DNA from: Thermothelomyces thermophilus ATCC 42464
Taxonomy: Eukaryota > Ascomycota > Sordariomycetes > Sordariales > Chaetomiaceae
Assembly (NCBI RefSeq): GCF_000226095.1
Contig: NC_016472.1
Span: 2,728,001 to 2,792,000, forward strand
Direction: 5' to 3'
DNA: 64,000 nt
Shown here: positions 11,716 to 23,000 of the stretch, one piece after another
Position numbering within the stretch: position 1 is the first letter of the stretch
How the letters are laid out: each line of letters begins with the position of its first letter
Program-made: the position numbers and the translations under genes
The notes under the pieces: model-generated
What the model was told of the DNA's origin: nothing
What the model saw: the letters and a program-made list of their open reading frames with translations, nothing else
Databases searched by the model: none

Positions 11716-12504
11716 TTTGCTAGAGAAAAATGTGTGGGGTTGATGAAGGCGAGCTGAATGGCTCTTCTTTTGACCAGCCGTTGTTGGATGCAATGAGGGG
11801 AAAGCGTAGTGCGATCGCTGCAGCCGGTTCGGATCTCCAGCCACTCAGGTTCCTCTGGACTCGGCCCGACTGACGATGAGCTGACATCGGACTAGCGCTC
11901 TTACTCGTGAAACTAGATGGAGTTCCCGTACCCGAGAGGCAATGAAGAAATTTGTATGGTCTAGGAAAGTGGCACACCAGTGTCTGTGGCAATGGCTGGG
12001 CTGCCCGGCCGTAGATGCCTGCGTCCGGTTGCCGTCCCCAGAGGGCGTGTTTCCATAACTTGCGTTTGAAGAGAATCAATCGTGTTATTAGGAGCAGCAT
12101 GCGCGTGGTGATGGAACTCGGATTGCGGCTGAGGCGCCAAGTCCAGAGACGTGGGTCGAAAACGCTGATGGGCGGGATGCTGCTTATCACGGTACGTGAG
12201 CCGGTCTCAAGCCATAAGCTGGAGCCGTTTGTACCGCCCGTAGTGGTGCTTGTTGACATCGGCAACAATGTCGTGATAGAAAACAGCGGTTTTGCAGTCG
12301 TGCTGAAGGCCACTGAAACAATGGGTTTCACTTTTTTAGCTTCGCTCTTCTGCAACCCGACCGTTGCTTTCCTTTCTTCGCTTGACCATCCACCATCTAC
12401 CGTAAAACCATCTACTAAAAAACCATTCACCAAAAACCTATCCACCAAAACCCATTAACCAAAAGCCCATCTACCAAAAGACCATCGACCTCCCACTCCC
12501 CAGC
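11716..12504. other. Divergent intergenic region with minisatellite
   Basis: The region separates the minus-strand F-box-like gene from the plus-strand kinase-like gene. Its right part (about 12393-12490) is a degenerate short tandem repeat listed separately. Frames at 11720-12448 (minus) and 12015-12458 (plus) have no recognisable domain and probably are not genes. Confidence 0.45.
12393..12490. repeat. Degenerate 14-16 bp minisatellite, about seven units
   Basis: About seven imperfect units of the form ACCATCTACCAAAAA follow one another, ending about 15 bp before the ATG of the kinase-like gene. Units differ by single bases and small length changes. It probably lies in the 5' untranslated region or core promoter of that gene. 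It is not CRISPR-like because there are no spacers. Confidence 0.75.
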
Positions 12505-13686
12505 ATGCCTTCGTCGACTCCGATGCCGCCTCTGCCCGACATACGCCCGCGCTTTGCCCCGCAGCCCGGCCCTCCCCCGCAGCTGTGGAGTCCGCCTCCG
12601 GATCCGGAGAAGCCGGCCTGCCCGTACCGGCCGGGCTTTGCCGTGGAAATCAAGCGTCACATTCCTCCGCCACCCTTTGGCGATCCCCATTACGGCCCGG
12701 GCACCTGGCGGGAACGGAGCGACGTCGACCTGTACAAGGTGACCCAGACTCGGGTGGTTGTGGAATATCCTCCTCTCGAGCACCCACACGCGTCGCCGTC
12801 GCCGCCCGCCCCTGCCGCCAAGCTTACCATCCTCAGCGCCTTGGCTGTGGAAGACGGCCGGGGCCCGCAGCTGGTGGTTTGCTCTATTACTCCGTATACG
12901 AGCCCTAGCCCTGGCCAAGGTAGTCCGCCGGCCCCGTACGAGGCCGTCGCCAAAATATTCGATCCGCTCTACTATTCCTTCGAGAACCGGGAGGCTGCAC
13001 ATGTGCCCGTCCCTGTCGCCTGGCAGGCCGATGTCCACTATACGCACGAAGCCGCTGCGCTCGACCACCTCGCCAAGAGGGCCCAGACCGGCGGTGGCGC
13101 CGGACTGCTTGCCCCCAAGTACTTTGGCTCGTGGACCTTCACCCTGCCCATCACCCACGCGGGACGAAAAAGACAGCGGGCCGTCCGCCTGGTGCTCATG
13201 GAGAACATCAAAGGCCCCAGCATCCGGGCCGTGTGCCTGGCCCCGTCGGCGCTCGCCTCCTACACCGAGCAGGACCGCCTTGCCATCTTCGCCGCCGTGC
13301 TGGACGGGGTTGCGCGGCAGCGGCACGCGGGCGTCAACCAGCGGGATTTGGCCGCACGCAACGTTATACTACGGACCGGCTCCCTGTCGCCGACGGCGCG
13401 CAACCCCAAACAGCCCCTACCGCAGCCCGTCATCGTCGACTACAACACCGCCGTGGTCTTCGAGCTCTCTCGCCATGGAAAGCACCCGTCCCAGCTCTCC
13501 GCGCTGCCCCAGAACCCCATGGAACTCTTCTGGCACACGAGCTTCCCCGACTTCCTGGACTGGACGCCGGCGGCGTGGAATGGTAATGCCAAGGCTCGCC
13601 AGCAGTGGTTGAAGGCGCGCTTTGGGGGGGAGGCCGCGTCGCAATATGCGCCGGTGAGCGGCGAGCTCGAGTTTTCAGAATATTAG
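12505..13686 (+). CDS. Protein-kinase-fold protein with degenerate catalytic motifs
   Basis: This is a single-exon gene for 393 residues. The N-terminal ~65 residues are proline-rich. The rest resembles the protein-kinase fold. AVAKIF (Lys150) may be the ATP-binding lysine, and HEAAAL (Glu182) the helix-C glutamate. VLMENIKG (230-237) looks like the hinge, NQRDLAARNVIL (279-289; Asp281, Asn286) the catalytic loop and VDYNTAVV (311-318; Asp312) the metal-binding segment. The usual His of HRD is Gln and DFG reads DYN, and no clear glycine loop is seen. It may be a pseudokinase or one of the poorly characterised fungal kinase-like families. Its partner and role are unknown. The minisatellite sits immediately upstream. 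Confidence 0.72.
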   Translation: MPSSTPMPPLPDIRPRFAPQPGPPPQLWSPPPDPEKPACPYRPGFAVEIKRHIPPPPFGDPHYGPGTWRERSDVDLYKVTQTRVVVEYPPLEHPHASPSPPAPAAKLTILSALAVEDGRGPQLVVCSITPYTSPSPGQGSPPAPYEAVAKIFDPLYYSFENREAAHVPVPVAWQADVHYTHEAAALDHLAKRAQTGGGAGLLAPKYFGSWTFTLPITHAGRKRQRAVRLVLMENIKGPSIRAVCLAPSALASYTEQDRLAIFAAVLDGVARQRHAGVNQRDLAARNVILRTGSLSPTARNPKQPLPQPVIVDYNTAVVFELSRHGKHPSQLSALPQNPMELFWHTSFPDFLDWTPAAWNGNAKARQQWLKARFGGEAASQYAPVSGELEFSEY

Positions 13687-14411
13687 GCAGGTTGGCGAGT
13701 GTCAAAGTGCGGACCCCCCGGGGGGGGTCTGCTTGAGCATTGTTTAGTTGATTATTATTACGTGGAGTTACGGAATACGAAGCTGGTCTTTCCATTCCAG
13801 AACAAGAAATGATGCGTGAACCACCGACCAGATGTGTGTGTGTTTGTGTAGTAAATTCCGATGCTAGTGTTTAGGGGGGGGGACCCGTGGAGAGAACGGC
13901 AACCAGGACAGCAAACTATTACTCGCGCCGCGCCAGTCCAGTCGCGCCGTTTGCAGTCGTTACAGAGACGGCGACGGTCCGGGAACGCGAACAGGATCAC
14001 GGCCGGCAAAACATCGGGCGAGCGGCGAGCCGGTGTGCTGAGTCAGCAACCACATCCCAAGATTTTGCTTACAGTGTAACTACTGTGTATGTATGTACTA
14101 TGCTATACTAGCGCAACCCCAGCTCCTAACAATTCCGTTTCATCCGACCTGCAAACTGTCAAATTGCGTATACCCTTGTCCCCGAGACAGCGGACGATTT
14201 CTGTTTCCAGATCTGGGCTGCTTTCCGGGTGGAACTCGATTTTGCCGAGTCTCCATCTTCCGTTCCGTCTTGCACCATTCCGGCCTCTGTTTTCAAGCTG
14301 CTGGCCGTCCCTCGCCGGCCCCGCTTTGCCGCCCGACCCGGGGTCCGGATTCCGAATAGTCACAATCGGTCCGTCCTCTTCCCCATCCGGACACGCCACA
14401 CATCCGCCGCC
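13687..14411. other. Intergenic region
   Basis: No gene is recognised between the kinase-like gene and the monooxygenase gene. It contains two short G runs (near 13718-13728 and 13873-13880). The last 200 bp are pyrimidine-rich, as expected for a fungal promoter and 5' leader. Confidence 0.45.
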
Positions 14412-16832
14412 ATGTCCAAGAGGGTGTGTATCGTCGGTAAGCGGGCGGCTCTCCAAGCTCCCCTCTCCCGTGGCATTGGCATCACGGCCCCTCTCCTTCC
14501 TTCTTCTATCTACCCCGCGCTTACACGGGCTCAGGTGCGGGGCCTGCCGGTCTCGTGGCCGCCAAGTCACTGCTCCATGACGCGCCTCGAGGCACCTTCG
14601 ACGTTACTTTGTTCGACTCCCAGACCCGGATTGGTGGTCTCTGGCCCTCGCACAAGGACGACAGTACCGGCCTTCTTCATCCCCTCACGATTACGAACCA
14701 GAGCAAACACACCGTCCAGTTCAGCGACCTTGCCTGGCCGGAGGACGCCCCACAGCTGCCCCGGGCATGGCAGGTCGGTAGGTATCTCGCTGAGTACCTG
14801 CAGAGATACTGCTCCGGGGCTGAGCTGAGGCTTGGAACCCACGTGGAAAAAGCGGAACCCTTCGCAGCGTCTACCACCAGCGGCTCACCGTCGGGCTGGC
14901 GCGTGCAGACGCGTTCCGCCGAGGGAAAAGTGCGGGAAGAGACCTTTGACTACCTCTTGGTCGCTTCGGGCTTCTTTGGCAAGCCAACAGTTCCGCCGGT
15001 GAGCAATCGCGGTCACGATGTCCCGATCATCCACAGCAGTCAGTACCGCGATCTGCAGAGCCTCGTTGGGAAAACGAGCGGGTCGGGAGGCAAAATCCTC
15101 GTCGTTGGCGGCCAGATGTCTGGCGTCGAAATCGCGGGCACAATCGCATCGCATCTCTCGTCCGCCACCCATTCCCCGGAACCTAGCCCGATCGCCAACC
15201 CTGAAAAGTACACCGTACACCATATCATCCAGCAGCCCGTGTGGGTGTTCCCGCTCCACACCTCTCCGAATGTGAGGAACCGGCCCCGCGAACTCCCCAA
15301 GACATGTTTCCACGCTGACGACGATAGTACAGCCAACGGCGCCTGCGCCTCCGTTCCTACCTCTCGACCTGGGGTCTTACAATCTCTCCAACAGGGTCCA
15401 GCCATTGACCAACTCGCAGGGGCACATCTCACCGGAAGCTGCCAAGATTGTCCATTCCATCTATCAGACGACTCTCGGGACCGACCAGTCGATCTTTTCG
15501 CCCGATCTTGCCGTCACAACCGCGCATACCGGTAACCCGCCATACCTTGCCGTTAGCGAGAACTACCTTGACTTTGTCCGTTCCGGCCTCATCGCGCTGT
15601 CTCGGGGAAAGCTGGCGGCTCTTTCGGCCGACGGGGCGACATTAACACCCTCGAACGAGCAGATCGGCGACGTTGCCGCGGTGGTGTATGCAACGGGCTT
15701 CGAGGCGTCGCCCTCGATCTCGTTCCTTCCAGCATCCGTGAAGGAGGCGTTGTCCCTGAGCCCGTCCGACCTGAACAACACGGTCGCGCTGGCATTTCAC
15801 GGCACCTACCACCCCGACGTCCCAAACCTCGGCTTCGTCGGCTTCTACCGCTCGCCGTACTGGGGCATCATGGAGATGCAAGCCCGTTTCCTCACCGCCC
15901 TGTGGGCAGCCGGCGGGCCATCCTCGCCCTCTCTGCCCCCGTCGATCAAGGAGGCCCTGAGCAACGACAGGTCGATCGAGCGGACGCTCGGCCTCCGCAC
16001 CGATCCCAGGGCGTCCCAGTTCCCGATGGGCGACTACGCCTGGCTCATGCAGGAGTTCGCCGCCGCGCTCGGGCTCGAGCGCTCGCCGCACCTGGGGCCC
16101 ATGCCTCGGCTGCCGCCCGCGGACAAGGAGATGGACATCCTGACGCCCGCGCGGTACCCGTCCGGATCGCTTACCGAGTCCCAGCGGGCCGAGGTCGCCA
16201 GGTCTCTGGCGCACACCGAGGCGACCGCCTGGGCGGGCGTGCGCTCGGGCAGGTTCGTCGCCAGGGCCGTCTTCCGCTCCCTCCTCGGCGAGTGGAAGCT
16301 CGAGCGGGACCTGGTCAGCAAGCTGCCCGGCCACCCGAGCGGGCACTTCAGCGGGACCGCCAAGTTCCTCCTCCGCGACGGCACGAGGGACGGGCGCGAG
16401 GCCGAGTTCGACGCCCTCGGAGAGGACGGCGACCCGGGGCAGGAGTATCTCTACGTCGAGGAGGGCGAGTTTGCGGCGTCCAACGGCCTGACGTTCCGCG
16501 CCACGAGGCGGTACGTCTGGCGCTACGACGAGAAGAGGGACAAGCTGAGCGTGTGGTTCGTCCGGACGGACGACCAGAAGCGGGCCGACTACCTCTTCCA
16601 CGAGCTCGATTTCGTCTTGCCCAGCGGGGGGGTGGGGGGCGGGGAGGACAGGAATAACGGGAATAACGGGAAGGGCTGGGAAGCAAAGGCCGGGCACCTG
16701 TGCGTCGACGACTTCTACGACGTCAAGTACCAGTTCAACTTCAAGGCCGTCAACTTGTGGGATTGGCGGCTGGCATACACGGTCACCGGCCCCAAGAAGG
16801 ATTACACGATTGATGGACTGTACAGCCGCTAG
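14412..16832 (+). CDS. Flavin monooxygenase fused to a DUF6314 domain
   Basis: Three exons give 753 residues: 14412-14436, 14535-15271 and 15333-16832. Intron 1 splits the first glycine of the FAD motif; intron 2 has a GTGAGG donor, a GCTGAC branch site and a CAG acceptor. Residues 8-14 form GAGPAG for FAD binding. GGQMSG near residue 200 is a variant of the NADPH-binding GxGxxG, and YATGFE in the middle of exon 3 is the ATG motif of flavin-containing monooxygenases. The first ~520 residues are therefore an FMO that should use NADPH and oxygen on a nitrogen, sulphur or carbon centre. The last ~170 residues (from GEWKLERDL, with HPSGHFSGTA and KYQFNFKAVNLWDW) match DUF6314, a small lipocalin-like domain that is often a stand-alone protein. 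Both parts lie in one uninterrupted exon. The substrate is unknown. Confidence 0.85.
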
Positions 16833-19794
16833 GTCGGACGCAGCATGGAAGGTCGGTTAGGTACCTAGGGAGTCGCGCTCTATTGTTCTGCAGGCTCGCC
16901 CTCTTCCATTCTACGATAAATGATCATCGAGTTCCGAGGACTTGCCGTGTTCTTGATCTGAGCCATCGGCACGGTCCATTTGTTCCCCGACTCATGGCTT
17001 CAATGTCCGGAATCTAGACCTGGACAGCTAGGTTATACGGGTGAACAGCAACAATGAGATATTGGTCTGGGACACCTCTCGGGTAGCTTCTGGCCACACA
17101 TTGACACTAGGAGCTCCTGTGTCTGCCAGACCTTGCATATTCGTCATCATGTCATGTAGCGGTCCAACGCCAAGCATGTCTCACGGGTGGCTAGGCTACC
17201 TTATGTTGTTGCTATCTTTTCCAGATGCAGCAAGTTCAACTTACGCAGGTTTGACGAACACACTCGTCTTTTCGCCTGACCTGAAAACCTCTCGCACGAC
17301 GTCGCTCACTCGATGTTACCTAATTAGGGAAAGCACTTGATCAACCGCATCTAATGCATGCAGGCCCGAGATAAATTTGGTACTGGCTTTACAGCCCTCC
17401 CTTTCCATTAGAATGCCAACCTGGCAATGTAGAAGGCTGCCTCGAGGTTTAAGGCCCGAGGATGCTCATTCATGCGAGATGCATTAATGACAGACGGGGA
17501 CGACCAGCAGTGACCAGCAGGAGAGGATGGTGTTGCACTGCGCCGCGTGGCTGCATTGATGTGACGGTGGGAATCCGTAGTGCAATCAATTTTGCCAGCA
17601 GGAAGCCGGCTCGCTTCGCGTCAAAGACTCGAAACCCTACTCTAGCCGGCAGGCTCATGTCTTTCCAAGTTGTGCTGTCCACGAGGCGCTCGCCATTGCC
17701 GGGAGAAAACATCCATTGGGCGCCCGGGACGATCGGTCGTGATTAACAACTCTCTCCTACAACAGGTGCATGTAGGTAGGCAGTCGGTGAATGGAAGGAG
17801 GAGGATTCAGCTGGGCTGAGAGCTGTGCTAATTATACCAATGAAGTAGGCTATTGAGTGCCACCTTTTGTACACGGAGCGCAAGTAGCCGCAAACAAGGA
17901 GCCTGGAGCGGGGCCACATCACCGTATATTCCGCGCGTACGGGGCATAAACTGGGGGTTGAAGAATGCCCAGACAGCCCAAAGGAAGCACTGTGGGGGTG
18001 GGGGTTCAGCTATTGCGGGCAGTCTGCCTGGGTTGGGTTTCGATATCACGAGTCTCGAGGTCCCGACCATCTACGCACAGCTGCCAATGAAAACATATTT
18101 GAGAAACATACCTAGGTGCATGCCTTCTTCCTGGAGGTTTTGATAGGGACTCCTGCGGCCTAATCAGTGACCAGAACCAATACCTAATTACCTAGTAGGA
18201 TCTAACTCTTGCTACTTTCAGCCTCTTTCCAACTCGAGGCAGGTTCTTTTCTCTCGGTGCCTAACTGGGTACGAATTCAAGGGAGTGGGGGGTGCCTACC
18301 TTAGCATGGCACATTTCATTCCTCAAAAACTGGGCACTGTTTGCCATGGAAATGAAATCTGCCACTACAGGTAACGAGACAGGCCGAGGTTTCCTGCATC
18401 GTCTAATTCGCTTGGGATTATAAAGGAAACCGCAGCTTGCAGTGTTTTTCAGGCCAAGGTAATTATGTCAGGTTCTAGGTAGGAAGGTACCTGCCTGATT
18501 TTGGTAGGAAGCAGTAATTACGTTCCAACTTTGCACGCGGCATTCGCAGCCTACAGCTCTCGCAAGCAATGAATTCATGGGTGGCCGAGGTAATTAGACT
18601 TCTGTCATCACTGTCCCTGTAACGGTGCCGACCAACCCCTCTCGGCTCGGTCCTTTTTGGTCATTGTCAGAGTTGCGAGGCGTTCACGGCCGAGAGAGTT
18701 GCCGCCTCCACAAGACAATCTAACCTATCGTATCACGCGAATTCGGAGCCCTGGTCGCTGTTGAAACGCGGAGGAGCCGGTGTTTGTGCTGTCCCTTGGC
18801 CAATAGCACCTGCATTTCCTCTTCATCTTACAGCAAATCCGACTAAAGAAGGCTAGTACAAACGACCCTCCGGTGAGGTCCCGGAGGGCGTGAAGTGCCA
18901 ACCCTCCGAAAATGCCAATGGATATTACCGTCTCTGGGCATGCAGCTGTATCATTCACACGTCGTCCACATCTCGACAGGCTACCCGCCAAGAACCCCCG
19001 GTCCGCTGCTTGTCCCAGCAATCTGGTATATTGATCTGCCCTGGGACTTTTGTCGGAGCACCCCGAAGCAAGCTGCAGCTGAGATGGTGGGCAACCGCCT
19101 CGGATCCAATCAATCAATTAAGTCTCACCAGCGGACCTAAACTCACACAAGCAATGTCAGGCCTTGTCTTTCTCACGACCAGAAGCAGAGCAAGGTGAGG
19201 AGGACAGGCGCTTCGTGGTACTCATCGGGCGCTACAGGCACAGTACCAGAACCCTGAAAGAAGGAGAGAAACAGAATCAAATTTATACGGCAGAGCCGCA
19301 AGCACGATCTGCCCTTCGCAGCAACGGGCCCTCTCTCCCGAGACTAGGCTCACACTCGCACCGAACACTTGTGAGACCTACTTTGCCCTAGAAGTACCTG
19401 CAATGTGTGGTACCTGCTCTGGTTTCCTCGCGGATCTGGGCAAGGCAAGATCTCGGTTTCATCCCGCCAACTTTTGAAGGGGAATGCATGCCGTGCTGAC
19501 CCGGTTTGTTCTGAGCAGCCATCGTGCAATTGCAACACTCCGGAACGAGGACTTAGGGGGCGTTACCATCTTATCCCGGGTGATCTCTAAACCCCCCCAT
19601 CCACTGGCACGACACAAGACCTGTTCTTGTCTCTTCAAGCCGTCCTAAAGGAATATCTACATCCACGATATCTGCGCTTCCGTCAACTGACTTGCAGAGC
19701 ATCTCGAAGCTAACCAATCTCCCATCTTATCGACCACGACAGGACTGAACTGTTTGGCTTTCATCACTATCCTGCCATTTAATTTTGACCGAGG
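16833..19794. other. Gene-poor region of about 3 kb
   Basis: No protein or RNA gene could be supported. Base composition is mixed and not RIP-like. The word CCTAGGTA and relatives (TACCTAGG, AGGTACCT) recur many times, as is common in Sordariomycete intergenic DNA. It ends at the 5-bp target duplication of the right-hand Copia element. Confidence 0.5.
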
Positions 19795-19799
19795 CTTCG
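19795..19799. repeat. Target-site duplication CTTCG, left copy
   Basis: CTTCG occurs here and again at 27083-27087, exactly outside the two LTRs. A 5-bp duplication is the norm for Copia integration. Confidence 0.9.
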
Positions 19800-20011
19800 T
19801 GTCAGAAGCTAGGGAGCTTCTAAAGCTCCAGCCACAAGCAATACAAGCCACCCTTACAAGCTCATAGACGCACAGATCATCTTTCCTTTATCTATTTATA
19901 TCGCTCTTTCTCTCCTTTGTAGATAGTTCAATAAGGCACTCTTTCTATTCCTTCCTTGCCACTACTCTTAACGCCTCCTATACTTATTCGAGCTTGTAAC
20001 TACGTTCGGCA
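19800..20011 (+). repeat. 5' LTR of the right-hand Copia element
   Basis: The 212-bp LTR begins TGTCAGAAGC and ends CGTTCGGCA. It is the partner of 26871-27082 and they align without gaps. Confidence 0.95.
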
Positions 20012-23000
20012 GTTATAAGCCTAGCGCCTTGACTACTCTTCTGCCAAACTAGCATTAAATTAACTAGTTAAGAGCTTACTCCTCTACGAATACGTATACT
20101 CTACTCTTGCTATTACTCTATAACGCGTTTAATTATGACCAAGTCCTCGAACGAGTACTCTATATACCTTACTAACGCTAGTAGCTAGCCCTTATAGTAT
20201 AGTACTCTCGAGTCGAAGGCTAGATTCCTAAAGATCTAAAAGGAGGTCGACCTAGAAGATGACTACGAACCGAGTAAGTAGATACCGTAACGCCCGACTT
20301 ACAAATAAGCACTAGAGAATATTATTAAAGCGGTTCGAAAGTAACGTCTTAAAGCGCTTATACTAACGTTAGGACCTTCCGGGATTTCTACCCCTATAGT
20401 AGATACCTCTACTCTGTTTACCGACTATATACCTACTATAGAAGAGATTAGTAAAGAGCTTTTAAGTCTGAACAAGTAGTAGAGAGTCGATATTACCCTT
20501 TTTACTAAGAACTCTAGGAATTATATAACGCTTTAGAGCTAGATCGAGAAGACTATAGAGCTATGTCTTTACTATATAGCTAGAGCTAGAAAAGAAAGGG
20601 GTATAAACGATAATAGGGCTATAGTACGAGCGCTCTAAGATATGATCGCTCCCTTAGAAACAGGTATATATACTCTAATCGTAGCTTAGTATATTGCCTG
20701 CCTAGATACCGCCAAGCGCTTGGGAGTTAATCCCTAGCGCTAGCTCTAGGAATTTAGTATTATATTTAAGTAAGCGCTCTAGTATAATATTCTGGAGGTA
20801 TAGGGTGCCTAAGGAATCTTTGCCTTCCTTGACGCCATTGGTACGCGAATTTTGCTGGACTAGGTAATATATAAGAAGAGAGAGGCTAAAACAGTGGACG
20901 CCCTAGGTAAGAGTCTTCTAGAGCTTAGAAAGCTTATACGTCTAGTAGAGATCTTTATTAATAATGACAATTCTGGTAGGATCTCTTGGAACATTTGGCG
21001 TTCGCGACTCTATAGCTTGTAATAGCCGAAAAGAGTAGTAAAGAGAAAGTAGGGAGCTCCTAGACTTACTAGAAAGATTATAAGTATCCCTATAAGCGAC
21101 CTAAATATAAGTAGGAACCGGTAGACTATAATGTGCTTAGGTAAGCCTTGTATAGTAATAAGCAATATATATACCTCTCTAAGAAGGAGTACGAAAGAAT
21201 TCGTAAGTAACTCGAATAGCCAAGATAGGCTAAGCTAAAGAGTTAACTTATCGCTAAGTAAGGGGAGCTAACCTATTCTAGGTAGTTAGGGGCAGGATAC
21301 CCTGGTTCCCTTAACGCTTTGGTAATTAGCCCTTAGCTACTTAGAGAGCTTGTAAACCACTATTATACGTTTAGTACTATTAGTATATAGTACTATCCTC
21401 TATTAGAGAGTACTATAGTTAATACTTGTAGGTCTACCTACCTAGTTAACGATAAGAAGTTCCTTGTTCCTAGGTCCTTTGTCAAGCTTGATAAGCTAGA
21501 GTTCGTAGAAGCAAGTATAATAACGTTTCCTATGAGCGGAAAAGGAACTCGGATTATCGAGAACGCTCTAGATAGACTATATAGTCCGTATATAGAGAGT
21601 CTAACGCTCAAGGATGTCGCTATCGTCAAAGGCTTCCACGTAAACATTATCTTAGAGACTCTATTACTTAAGGCAGGAGTATAGTACTACGGTCTAGATT
21701 ACTTGTTATGGTATAGAACGCTGGAGAAGAACGTTATCCTTGGAAAGTTAGAATATAGGTATAACCTTACTTTCCTCAAATATAAGCCGCTTTCCTACTA
21801 CCTAAGCTTTCCAAGCTATATAATAATTAGTAATATAGATTTAGTCAACACCTGAATATCTTTCTAGAGTATGTTTGTCATATAGGGAAGGAGGTCGTAT
21901 ATACAAGCTTCGTCCACTATAAGGGAAGATACCAAGGAACTCTGGCACTTAAGAGCAGGACATCTTAGTCTAGAAGCGTTAAGAGTACTCGTCAATAACG
22001 CTAGGAACGTCAAGATCAAGGGGATAGCGTATATTAAGTGTAAGAGCTACGCTCGCACTTATACCGGGAAGGTCATCTTAAGAAGACTACCTAAGCAAAA
22101 GTCAGCCTGTCCATTCTAGCGCGTCGCGTAGGATCTTTTTAACTTCCCGGAAGCGATTAATAGATTACGCTAGTTACTTGTAATCATTGACAAGTACAAT
22201 GGCAAGCTATTCCCTTTCCTATTGACAATAAAGACGTCAGAGGAAATCTTAGGAGTTATTTAGAACTTTAAGAGCTAGGTAAGACGCTAGTATAGGCTTG
22301 CTATCTATAAGATCAAGTAGGATAACGATGTTATAACGATTAGTCTTGTAAGGCAAGCGCCTTTATAGTACTAAACGTAGCTAGTAGAGAGTAGTATTGA
22401 TCTTGAACTGTCCCTACCGTATACCTATAAACTAAACGGACTAGTAGAGCGAGTAGGGCAGGAACTGATCTTATGCTCGATTAAGATACTAAATAGCGCT
22501 AATCTGCCTAAGAAGCTCTAGTCGGAAAGCGTATAAGCTATAGCGTACCTACACTTGATTAGCCTAAGCAAGACTTACAAGTTTAGAAGTCCTAATAAGA
22601 TGCTCTATTCCTAGTTTAAATAGTATTTTTGCTAGTACAAGCCTAGATTTATTATTATAATGACTAGCGATTTGTGCTTAGATTAAAGTGGTATCTTTAT
22701 ATATAAGTATAGGGCGTATGTCCTCTATAGGGATAGGGAAATAAATAGGTATATAAAGGACTTTAAGGTACTACCGTATAGGCTAATAAGGTATCTTATA
22801 GGATATCGTATATCTAATATTTACCGTATCTAGATACCTAAGCTCGATAGGGTCATTATAACTTATAACGTTCGCTTTAACGAGAAGATATTTTTCTGCC
22901 TAGAGGAAATGTAACCAAAGGAGTAGCTAGTTGCTATTATAAGCTATAAAGTTGATCTTTTTGATCTTGGCGAGGATTCCTAGGATAGTCAGTTTCTCTA

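Noticed and set aside
11720-12448. 242-codon minus-strand frame between two genes
   Set aside because: No domain, mixed composition, and part of it is minisatellite translation.
12393-12490. Possible CRISPR array
   Set aside because: Units follow each other without spacers and the genome is eukaryotic.
12427-13326. 299-codon minus-strand frame opposite the kinase-like gene
   Set aside because: The plus strand carries kinase-like motifs in order. This frame has none and its end is the translated minisatellite.
15642-16697. 351-codon minus-strand frame inside the monooxygenase gene
   Set aside because: It overlaps the FMO-DUF6314 exon on the other strand and shows no domain, only Arg/Pro/Val-rich antisense composition.
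17041-17340. 99-codon plus-strand frame in the gene-poor region
   Set aside because: No domain, no clear splice partners, and ordinary spacer composition.
21438-21647. 69-codon minus-strand frame
   Set aside because: It lies antisense within the protease-like region of the right-hand Copia fossil and is not conserved as a frame in the left copy.
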